19,894 nucleotides of DNA, taken from the NCBI GenBank assembly GCA_964448645.1, contig CAYUZY010000019.1:1-19894 (forward strand), given 5' to 3'. The translations under genes and the position numbers were made by a program. Below, piece after piece: positions 6,282 to 12,889 of the stretch; the stretch's first letter is position 1, and each line of letters begins with the position of its first letter. The stretch comes from GCA-2719315 sp964448645 (GTDB lineage Bacteria; Bacteroidota; Bacteroidia; Flavobacteriales; Flavobacteriaceae). The notes under the pieces are model-generated. The model did no database searches. It was not told the DNA's origin and saw only the letters and a list, made by a program, of their open reading frames with translations.

Positions 6282-7548
6282 CTTTAATAAGTTTTTTTAT
6301 TGTCAATCCTTGGCCTAAAATTGTAAATAAAACGACTGCATAAGTTAAAAATAGAATTAAGGATTTACCCTCTCCAATTGAATCAGGTAAATTTAAAGCT
6401 AATGCAACGCTTAATCCTCCTCTTAGTCCTCCCCAGGTAATTATTAAAGCAGTATTTTTTTCAAAAGATTTTTTAATGGAGAGAAGTAAAATTGGAAGCT
6501 TAACTCCAATAAATCTTGATAAAACACAAATTATTATAATTAAAATTGAAATAAATAAGTATGAAATATCAAATGATTCAAAAATTAAAATAATTTCTAA
6601 ACCAATTAAGATAAAAAGTATTGCATTTAAAGTTTCATCTAAAAGGTGCCAAAATTTATACACATAATCTCCCATTGCTTTTTGAAGGCCTTCTTTTTCA
6701 TGATCTGAATCGATATTTTGATTAAGGAATAATCCTAAAATAACTACAGCTATTGGTCCTGAAAGATGAAATTTAAAGGCAATTAAAGAAACAAGAAGAA
6801 CTAGAGATAATGTAATTAAAACTTCAAGTTCAACATATTCATTTTCGATATATTTAAGCAATTTTAGTCCAAAGTATCCAAAAAAGGCTCCTAAAAGAAC
6901 ACCTCCAATAACTTCAGTAATAAATAAAGTTCCAACACTCATTGCACTAACATTTTCAAAGCCCTCTAGTTTAACATTTAAAAGAGTTAAAAATATAACT
7001 ACACCAATACCATCATTAAATAAAGATTCACCTGCAATTACAGTTTTAGTTTTAGATGAAAGGTTCATATTTTTTAAAAGAGCCAGTACAGCTATAGGGT
7101 CAGTTGGAGCAATTAGAGCTCCAAAGAGAAGACAATCTACAAAACTTAAACCAATTTCATTTAGTCCAAAAAAAGGTTGTTGAACAATCCAGAATAAACC
7201 ACTTCCAACAACAAAGGTTGAAAAAAAGACACCAAAACTTGCTAGAAGTAGAATAGTTAATTTATCTTCAAGAAGATCTTGAAGGTTAATACTGATTGCT
7301 CCTGCAAATAAAAGGAAAGGTAACATAACATTAATTAATACTAGGCTAAAGTCAAATTCCTTAGTTAATTGTGAAACAGTTTCAAATACATTAGGAAACA
7401 CAATTCCAACAACTGTAACAAGTATTGAAAGAATAAGAGCAAGAATCATAAGGCCAATAGTCTGAGGCATTTTGAGTAATCTTAAATTTATTATTGAAAA
7501 AACTGATGCTAAAGAAAGAAGAATTGTAGTTAATTCAAGAATATCCAT
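6277..7548 (-). CDS. Sodium/proton antiporter, CPA1 (NhaP-type) family
   Basis: This 423-residue inner-membrane transporter is almost wholly hydrophobic, with about 11-13 predicted helices. The family signatures are present: APTDPIAV (148-154; Asp150 in the discontinuous-helix motif), GESLFNDG (173-180, with the Asn178-Asp179 ion-binding pair of electroneutral CPA1 exchangers), and WGGLRGGLSVALAL near residues 371-384. It ends soon after the last helix, so it lacks the long cytoplasmic regulatory domains of some relatives. The predicted role is Na+ (or K+) for H+ exchange to control pH and sodium, fitting a marine lifestyle. It follows ribE by 41 nt on the same strand and may be cotranscribed with it. 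Its stop codon lies inside an inverted repeat. Confidence 0.92.
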   Translation of the reverse strand: MDILELTTILLSLASVFSIINLRLLKMPQTIGLMILALILSILVTVVGIVFPNVFETVSQLTKEFDFSLVLINVMLPFLLFAGAISINLQDLLEDKLTILLLASFGVFFSTFVVGSGLFWIVQQPFFGLNEIGLSFVDCLLFGALIAPTDPIAVLALLKNMNLSSKTKTVIAGESLFNDGIGVVIFLTLLNVKLEGFENVSAMSVGTLFITEVIGGVLLGAFFGYFGLKLLKYIENEYVELEVLITLSLVLLVSLIAFKFHLSGPIAVVILGLFLNQNIDSDHEKEGLQKAMGDYVYKFWHLLDETLNAILFILIGLEIILIFESFDISYLFISILIIIICVLSRFIGVKLPILLLSIKKSFEKNTALIITWGGLRGGLSVALALNLPDSIGEGKSLILFLTYAVVLFTILGQGLTIKKLIKE

Positions 7549-7589
7549 TTTTTTCTTTTCAATATACTAAATAATGATTTAAATATAAA

Positions 7590-8180
7590 TTATTTATATA
7601 TGCTAAATAATTTTGAAATATATTTTCCAATAATATCAAACTCAACATTTACTATTGATCCTTTTTTTATTTTATGGAAGTTAGTGTTTTGATAGGTATA
7701 TGGAATTATAGCAACAGAAAATGAATTTTTTTTAGAATTAATTACTGTAAGACTTACACCATTAATTGTTATAGAACCTTTTTCTGTGGTAATATTATTA
7801 TTTATTGAATCATATTGAAAACTATATACCCAACTCCCATTTAATTTTTCATAAGAAGTACACTCTGCAGTTTGATCAATATGCCCTTGAACTATGTGAC
7901 CATCAAGTCTAGCGTCTAATTTCATAGCCCTTTCTAGGTTTATTAAATCATTTTTCTTTATAAATCTTAGGTTAGTTTTATTTAAAGTTTCATTTATAGC
8001 AGTTACTGTATGTTTTTGATCATTACAATCTATAACTGTAAGGCATACTCCATTATGCGAGATACTTTGGTCAACTTTTAGATCAGATGAAATTGGACTG
8101 TTTATGGTTATGTTTAGGTTTTCTTGATCTTTATGAATTGATTCTACATTTCCAAAAGCTTCTATAATTCCTGTAAACAT
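7590..8180 (-). CDS. ribE: Riboflavin synthase (alpha subunit)
   Basis: This 196-residue enzyme dismutates two 6,7-dimethyl-8-ribityllumazine molecules to riboflavin in the cytoplasm. It begins with the canonical MFTGIIE. It consists of two tandem lumazine-binding repeats, shown by the paired motifs NGVCLTV (first half) and NGVSLTV (second half), each preceded by an S/I-x-x-N-G turn. LDGHIVQGHID is the conserved inter-repeat motif. Its length is within the normal range (about 195-215). It is divergent from pdxA, with only 51 nt between the start codons. A TAnnTTTG match (TATTTTTG, 8213-8206) lies 25 nt upstream of its ATG. Confidence 0.96.
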   Translation of the reverse strand: MFTGIIEAFGNVESIHKDQENLNITINSPISSDLKVDQSISHNGVCLTVIDCNDQKHTVTAINETLNKTNLRFIKKNDLINLERAMKLDARLDGHIVQGHIDQTAECTSYEKLNGSWVYSFQYDSINNNITTEKGSITINGVSLTVINSKKNSFSVAIIPYTYQNTNFHKIKKGSIVNVEFDIIGKYISKLFSIYK

Positions 8181-8192
8181 GGACTTTTTAAT

Positions 8193-8200
8193 TACATTTG
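8193..8200 (+). promoter_or_regulatory. Candidate -7 promoter element for pdxA (TACATTTG)
   Basis: This is a perfect TAnnTTTG match. Initiation about 6-8 nt downstream would fall after the upstream ATG at 8202 and leave a leader of about 25 nt before the ATG at 8232. That supports 8232 as the true pdxA start. No clear TTG is seen at -33. Confidence 0.45.
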
Positions 8201-8205
8201 TATGC

Positions 8206-8213
8206 CAAAAATA
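8206..8213 (-). promoter_or_regulatory. Candidate -7 promoter element for ribE (TATTTTTG)
   Basis: This is a perfect TAnnTTTG match on the minus strand, 25 nt from the ribE ATG. It lies 5 nt from the opposing pdxA element, so the two promoters would overlap. Confidence 0.4.
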
Positions 8214-8231
8214 AGAATTATTAATCTTAGG

Positions 8232-9242
8232 ATGGAAAAACCTAAAAAAATTAAAGTTGGTATCACAATTGGAGATCCAAATGGTATAGGTGTTGAAGTT
8301 ATTTTAAAAACTTTTGAGGATAAAAATATTTTTAAATATTTTATACCAATAGTTTTTGGGAACATTAAAATTTTATTTCAACAGAAGAAGTATTTTAAGT
8401 TAAGAACTGGAATAAAAAAAATAAAACAATTAAAAGATTTTCATGATTTTAATTTAAATGTTTTTAATTGTTGGGATGAAGAATTTAAAATCAATTATGG
8501 TATATTGAATAATAAAGCTGGAGAATTATCAGCTAAATCAATATTATTTGCTTCTGAGGCTTTAAAAAAAAATAAGATAGACACACTTGTAACTTTACCA
8601 ATTAATAAAAGTGCAATTCAATCTGAAACTTTTAAATTTAAAGGACATACGGATTTTTTTTCTAAAAAGTTTTCAGGAGAAGCTCTTATGTTTATGATTC
8701 ATGATAAACTGAAAGTAGCTCTAGTTACCGATCATATTCCGATTAGATTAATTAGTAATATATTAACGAAAGCTTTATTTAATAAAAAAATTGAACAGGT
8801 TATAAACTCTTTAAAAAAAGATTTTTTAATTAAAAAACCTAAAATTGCTGTATTAGGATATGATCCTCATTGTGGTGATAATGGTGTTATTGGAGATGAA
8901 GATCATAAATTCATTGTCCCTATAATAAATAGAAATTTTGATAGAGGGAGATTAATTTATGGACCATTTTCATCTGATGGCTTTTTTGGTAATAAAGAAT
9001 ATAAAAAATTTGATGCTATAATTGCTATATACCATGATCAAGGATTAATTCCTTTTAAATTGTTGTCTTTTGGTGAAGGAGTAAACTTTACAGCAGGGCT
9101 TGATTATGTGAGAACCTCTCCGGATCATGGAACAGCATTTGATATTGCAGGAAAAGGTTTAGCTAAAATAAATTCATTTAAAGAAGCATTATTTAAGTCA
9201 AGGTTAATTTATTTAAACAGAAATAAAAAATTAAATAAATAA
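8232..9242 (+). CDS. pdxA: 4-hydroxythreonine-4-phosphate dehydrogenase
   Basis: This is an NAD-dependent enzyme of the DXP-dependent pyridoxal-5'-phosphate pathway; it oxidises 4-phosphohydroxy-L-threonine in the cytoplasm. From ATG 8232 it is 336 residues and starts MEKPKKIKVGITIGDPNGIG, matching the family start (G-D-P-x-G-I-G). An in-frame ATG at 8202 would add 10 residues but lies almost at the predicted transcription start. The three metal-binding His motifs are present: F-K-G-H-T-D, Y-D-P-H-C-G-D and Y-H-D-Q-G-L-I-P-F. The C-terminal segment VNFTAGLDYVRTSPDHGTAF is diagnostic. It is followed by yceD and rpmF, a common flavobacterial order. Confidence 0.95.
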   Translation: MEKPKKIKVGITIGDPNGIGVEVILKTFEDKNIFKYFIPIVFGNIKILFQQKKYFKLRTGIKKIKQLKDFHDFNLNVFNCWDEEFKINYGILNNKAGELSAKSILFASEALKKNKIDTLVTLPINKSAIQSETFKFKGHTDFFSKKFSGEALMFMIHDKLKVALVTDHIPIRLISNILTKALFNKKIEQVINSLKKDFLIKKPKIAVLGYDPHCGDNGVIGDEDHKFIVPIINRNFDRGRLIYGPFSSDGFFGNKEYKKFDAIIAIYHDQGLIPFKLLSFGEGVNFTAGLDYVRTSPDHGTAFDIAGKGLAKINSFKEALFKSRLIYLNRNKKLNK

Positions 9243-9260
9243 TACCTGTTAAATTTTTTA

Positions 9261-9268
9261 TAAATTTG
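9261..9268 (+). promoter_or_regulatory. Candidate -7 promoter element (TAAATTTG)
   Basis: This is a perfect TAnnTTTG match 19 nt before the ATG at 9288, giving a leader of about 13 nt for a yceD-rpmF transcript. No TTG is seen at -33. Confidence 0.4.
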
Positions 9269-9287
9269 CCGCTCAAAATATTGGACT

Positions 9288-9809
9288 ATGAAAAGTAAAG
9301 ATTTTTTTATAATTCCATTTGTAGGTTTAAAACAAGGTCGACATGACTTTTCTTTTTCAATTAAAAATAAGTTCTTTGAAAGTTTTGGATATAATGATTT
9401 TAATAATGCTAAATTAATTGCTAATGTTGATTTGATAAAAAAAGTCTCTTTAATTGAGTTGAATTTTATTATTTCAGGAAAGGTTAATGTGTTTTGTGAC
9501 ATTTCTATTGAGCCATTTGACCTGCAAATAAATACTAATTCAAATTTTATTGTAAAATTTGGCAATTCCAGCGAAAATGTTTCAGACGAAATAATTTTTT
9601 TACCAAATGGATCACATGAAATAGATGTAACTAAACACATATATGAAACAATTATTTTGTCTTTGCCAATTAAAAAGATTCATCCAAAAGTTAAAGATGG
9701 GACATTACAAAATGAAACTACAATTAAATTAAAAGAACTTGAACCAAAATTAGAAAAACAAAACTTTGAAAATGATTCAAGGTGGGATAAATTAAAAGAT
9801 CTTTTTTAA
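9288..9809 (+). CDS. yceD: YceD/DUF177 family protein
   Basis: This 173-residue protein has the Bacteroidota form of DUF177: MKSKDFFIIPFVGLKQGRHD at the start, FNNA, then a conserved core with I-S-G-K-V-N-V-F-C-D and the E-P-F-D-L motif. It ends with L-P-I-K-K-I-H-P-x-V-K-D-G-T-L. The family (YceD in E. coli) is required for normal 23S rRNA accumulation and is usually linked to rpmF, as here (16-nt gap). The C-terminal 30 residues are a charged Lys/Glu extension ending WDKLKDLF, seen in flavobacterial homologues. It is cytoplasmic. The exact biochemical role of the family is not settled. Confidence 0.88.
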   Translation: MKSKDFFIIPFVGLKQGRHDFSFSIKNKFFESFGYNDFNNAKLIANVDLIKKVSLIELNFIISGKVNVFCDISIEPFDLQINTNSNFIVKFGNSSENVSDEIIFLPNGSHEIDVTKHIYETIILSLPIKKIHPKVKDGTLQNETTIKLKELEPKLEKQNFENDSRWDKLKDLF

Positions 9810-9825
9810 GTCTAAAAAAATTAAC

Positions 9826-10023
9826 ATGGCACATCCAAAAAGAAAAATTTCAAAAACAAGAAGAGATAAAAGAAGAACTCACATTAAGGCTAGAGATCAG
9901 CAAATTGCTAAATGTAAGCAAACAGGTGAATTTCATATGTACCACAGAGCTCATTGGCATGAAGGCAAACTTTATTATAGAGGTAAAGTTTTAATAGATT
10001 CTCTAGACGAGAACCAAGCTTAA
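9826..10023 (+). CDS. rpmF: 50S ribosomal protein L32 (bL32)
   Basis: This 65-residue protein has the canonical start MAHPKRKISKTRRDKRRTH, rich in Arg and Lys for rRNA binding. The middle (TGEFHMYHRAHWHEGKLYYR) matches Bacteroidota bL32. Only one Cys is present (residue 30), so this is the zinc-free form, without the paired C-x-x-C motifs of other bL32 proteins. It follows yceD by 16 nt and is followed by a weak hairpin before fabH. Confidence 0.97.
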   Translation: MAHPKRKISKTRRDKRRTHIKARDQQIAKCKQTGEFHMYHRAHWHEGKLYYRGKVLIDSLDENQA

Positions 10024-10049
10024 ATTTAAATTATATACTATAATTTGTC

Positions 10050-10072
10050 ATGTTTTTTTATTTAAAAAACAT
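10050..10072 (+). terminator. Weak AT-rich hairpin after rpmF
   Basis: ATGTTTTTT (10050-10058) pairs perfectly with AAAAAACAT (10064-10072) around a 5-nt loop, followed by TTTT. A 9-bp stem with one GC pair is weak, so it may only partly separate rpmF from fabH. The remaining spacer (10073-10149) shows no ORF. Confidence 0.4.
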
Positions 10073-10149
10073 TTTTATTAAATTAAAAAACTACTATCTT
10101 CACCATTAAATTAATTGCAGCTTAGTTATCAAAATAATTTGAAAAAAGC

Positions 10150-11133
10150 ATGAATAAAGCAGCAATAACAGGAATAGGCGGGTATGTCCCAGATCATGTT
10201 TTATCTAATAGCGATTTGGAGAAGATGGTTGATACAACTGATGATTGGATAATTTCTAGAACAGGAATTAAAGAAAGAAGAATTCTTAAAGATTCAAAAA
10301 AAGCAACATCATATCTTGCGATCAAAGCAGCAAAGAATTTAATTAATAAAAAAAACTTAAATCCTGAATTAATTGATTTAGTTATTGTTGCTACAATAAC
10401 ACCAGATTTTCATGTAGCTGCTACAGCTGCTTATGTAGCTACTAAAATTGGTGCAAAAAATGCTTTTGCTTATGATCTTCAGGCAGCATGTTCTGGGTTT
10501 TTATATGGAATGAGTTCTGCTGCTAGTTATATAAATTCTGGGAGGTATAAAAAAATTTTGTTAATAGGAGCTGATAAAATGTCTTCTATTGTTGATTATA
10601 AAGATAGAGCAACTTGTGTAATTTTTGGAGATGGAGGAGGTGCTGTATTATTTGAAAAAAGTAAAAATAATTTTGGTTGGGAGGATGAGTTTTTCAGAAG
10701 TAACGGCGAGGATAGAAATGCTTTAAAGATTAAAGCTGGGGGTTCATTATTCCCAACATCTTCTGAAAGTTACAATAACGGATGGCATAACATATATCAA
10801 GATGGAAAAACTGTTTTTAAATATGCTGTTTCTGAAATGTCATATGTAACGGAAGAAATTTTTAAAAGAAATAATCTAAATAATGAAAATGTAGATTATT
10901 TAGTTCCTCACCAGGCTAATAAAAGAATTATTGATGCAACAATAGATAGAATAAACCTTAGTCAAGAAAAGGTATTGATGAATATTTCTAATTACGGAAA
11001 TACAACTGCAGCTACAATTCCATTGTTACTGCATGATTACGAATCTAAGTTTAAATTAGGAGATAGTCTGGTTTTTTCTGCTTTTGGCGGTGGATTTACT
11101 TGGGGATCATCTTATTTAACATGGGCATATTAA
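10150..11133 (+). CDS. fabH: 3-oxoacyl-[acyl-carrier-protein] synthase III
   Basis: This 327-residue thiolase-fold condensing enzyme starts type II fatty-acid synthesis by joining an acyl-CoA primer to malonyl-ACP. The catalytic triad is visible: Cys114 (AACSGFLYG), His254 (VPHQANKRI) and Asn284 (NYGNTTAATIP). DDWIISRTGIKERRI (31-45) is the usual N-terminal signature, and AFGGGFTWGS is the conserved C-terminal turn. Length is normal. It heads a fabH-accB-accC run with 11-13-nt gaps, so initiation and malonyl-CoA supply are encoded together. Confidence 0.97.
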   Translation: MNKAAITGIGGYVPDHVLSNSDLEKMVDTTDDWIISRTGIKERRILKDSKKATSYLAIKAAKNLINKKNLNPELIDLVIVATITPDFHVAATAAYVATKIGAKNAFAYDLQAACSGFLYGMSSAASYINSGRYKKILLIGADKMSSIVDYKDRATCVIFGDGGGAVLFEKSKNNFGWEDEFFRSNGEDRNALKIKAGGSLFPTSSESYNNGWHNIYQDGKTVFKYAVSEMSYVTEEIFKRNNLNNENVDYLVPHQANKRIIDATIDRINLSQEKVLMNISNYGNTTAATIPLLLHDYESKFKLGDSLVFSAFGGGFTWGSSYLTWAY

Positions 11134-11146
11134 AAAATAAAAAATA

Positions 11147-11623
11147 ATGAATCTTAAAGCAATCCAAAATCTAATCAAATTTGTAGCTAAAACAGGTGTT
11201 CAGGAGGTGAAATTAGAAATGAAAGATGTTAAGCTAACTATTAAATCAGGATCAGATAAAGTAGTTAGACATCAACAAATTGAATTCTCAGAACCAAATA
11301 ATTTAACTGATGCAAAAAATGATACTGTAATTAAATCTGAAAAAGTTAAAAAAGAGAATGTTGACTCTACTTCGGATGATAAATTTATTACTATTAAATC
11401 TCCAATTATTGGAACATTTTATAGAAAGTCTGATCCAGAAAAAGAACCATTTGTTAATGTTGGAGATGTTATTAAAGAAGGAGATGTACTTTGTATTATT
11501 GAAGCTATGAAATTATTTAATGAAATTGAATCTGAAGTTTCTGGTAAAATTGTTAAGATACTAGTTGATGATGCAAATCCTGTAGAATTTGATGAACCTT
11601 TATTTATTGTTGAACCATCTTAA
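11147..11623 (+). CDS. accB: Acetyl-CoA carboxylase biotin carboxyl carrier protein
   Basis: This 158-residue protein has an N-terminal helical region (MNLKAIQNLIKFVAKTGVQE), a flexible charged linker (about 35-80), and a C-terminal biotinyl domain. The domain has the biotinylation motif EAMKLFNEI (Lys122) followed by ESEVSGKIVKI and the terminal EFDEPLFIVEP. It carries carboxybiotin between biotin carboxylase (AccC) and the carboxyltransferase. It lies 11 nt upstream of the broken accC reading frame. Confidence 0.96.
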   Translation: MNLKAIQNLIKFVAKTGVQEVKLEMKDVKLTIKSGSDKVVRHQQIEFSEPNNLTDAKNDTVIKSEKVKKENVDSTSDDKFITIKSPIIGTFYRKSDPEKEPFVNVGDVIKEGDVLCIIEAMKLFNEIESEVSGKIVKILVDDANPVEFDEPLFIVEPS

Positions 11624-11634
11624 ATATTTAGAAG

Positions 11635-12327
11635 ATGTTTAATAAAATATTAATTGCTAATCGAGGAGAGATTGCAATGAGAATAATTCGTACTTGTAAA
11701 GAAATGGGAATAAAAACTGTTGCCGTTTACTCAAGTGCTGATGCAGAAAGTCTTCATGTTCGATTTGCTGATGAGGCTGTTTGTATTGGACCCGCTGCTA
11801 GTTCCGAATCTTATCTTAAAACTTCAAATATTATTTCTGCAGCTGAAATTACAAATGCTGATGCCATTCATCCAGGATATGGTTTTTTATCTGAAAATGC
11901 TAAGTTTTCTAAAATATGTGATGAGCACAATATTAAATTCATAGGCGCTTCATTTGATATGATTAACAGAATGGGTGATAAGGCAACTGCTAAGGCAACA
12001 ATGAAAGCTGCAGGGATTCCCACGATTCCAGGTTCTGAAGGAATTATAGACTCTTTTGAAGAAGCTCTTAAAATTGGAAATAAGATTGGATATCCAATAA
12101 TGTTAAAAGCAACAGCTGGAGGAGGAGGAAAAGGTATGAGAGAAGTTTGGATCAAAGAAGAATTTAGCAAAGCATGGGATTCTGCTACTAAAGAGGCCAA
12201 AGCTTCATTTGGGGATGAAGGAATGTATATAGAAAAGTTGATTGAAAAGCCAAGACATATAGAAATTCAAGTAGTTGGAGATTCTAAAGGAAGAGCATGT
12301 CATTTGTCTGAAAGATGCAGCTGTTAA
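11635..12327 (+). pseudogene. accC: Biotin carboxylase, N-terminal fragment (accC broken by internal deletion)
   Basis: Residues 1-227 are a normal AccC N-terminus: FNKILIANRGEIAMRIIRT, HPGYGFLSENA, the ATP-grasp glycine loop KATAGGGGKGMREV, then HIEIQVVGD and CHLSER. The frame then runs into three unrelated codons and a TAA at 12325. In intact enzymes CHLSER continues with D-C-S-x-Q-R-R-H-Q-K and about 29 residues before the next segment. Here the sequence jumps at 12313-12316 into the downstream part in another frame. The fragment lacks half of the ATP-grasp domain and could not carboxylate biotin. Because accC is normally essential, an assembly or sequencing deletion is at least as likely as a true mutation. 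Confidence 0.85.
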
Positions 12328-12889
12328 AGCTACAAAGTATATTAAATATGAAGGTGCAGGAACTATAGAGTTTTTAGTTGATAAGCATAAGAAGTTTTAT
12401 TTTATGGAAATGAACACTCGTATTCAAGTAGAACATCCAATTACCGAGCAGGTTATCGATTTTGATTTAATTAGAGAACAAATATTTGTAGCTTCTGGAG
12501 AAAAAATTTCTGGAAAAAATTATTTTCCCAAAATGCATTCTATAGAATGTAGAATAAACGCCGAAGACCCATATAATGATTTTAGACCGAGTCCAGGTAA
12601 AATTGAAACTCTTCATTTTCCAGGAGGACATGGAGTAAGATTAGACACTCATGTATATAGTGGGTATATTATTCCTCCTCATTATGATTCAATGATTGCT
12701 AAATTAATTACTACTGCTCAAACTAGAGAAGAAGCTATAAATAAAATGAAAAGAGCTTTAGATGAATTTTTAATTGAAGGTGTTAAGACCACTATTCCAT
12801 TTCATAGAAAATTAATGGATCATCCAGAATATACATCGGGAAATTATGACACTAGTTTTATGGAATCCTTTTCATTGAATGAGGATTAA
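12275..12889 (+). pseudogene. accC: Biotin carboxylase, C-terminal fragment (accC continuation, shifted frame)
   Basis: From the Asp codon at 12314 this frame reads DAAVKATKYIKYEGAGTIEF, then the catalytic FMEMNTRIQVEHPITEQ, IECRINAEDP, F-R-P-S-P-G-K-I and GVRLDTHVYSGYIIPPHYDS. That is the normal remainder of AccC (191 residues). The first 13 codons of the frame (from the ATG at 12275) only read the upstream accC sequence out of frame and are not a real N-terminus. 227 upstream + 29 missing + 191 here gives 447 residues, the normal length of AccC. The missing stretch includes the Q-R-R-H-Q-K nucleotide-binding motif. Its stop overlaps the convergent peptidase stop by 4 nt. Confidence 0.82.

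Noticed and set aside
9209..9640. 143-codon minus-strand frame opposite yceD
   Set aside because: The plus-strand frame is a clear DUF177 protein; the antisense frame is low-complexity and ends in a Phe/Leu-rich run from poly-A/T.
11868..12200. 110-codon minus-strand frame opposite accC (and a 74-codon plus-strand frame at 11720-11944)
   Set aside because: Both overlap the conserved ATP-grasp coding sequence of accC; they are shadows of its codon pattern.
12275..12327. Programmed ribosomal frameshift in accC
   Set aside because: A frameshift alone would not restore the 29 missing conserved residues; no slippery heptamer is seen at 12310-12320.
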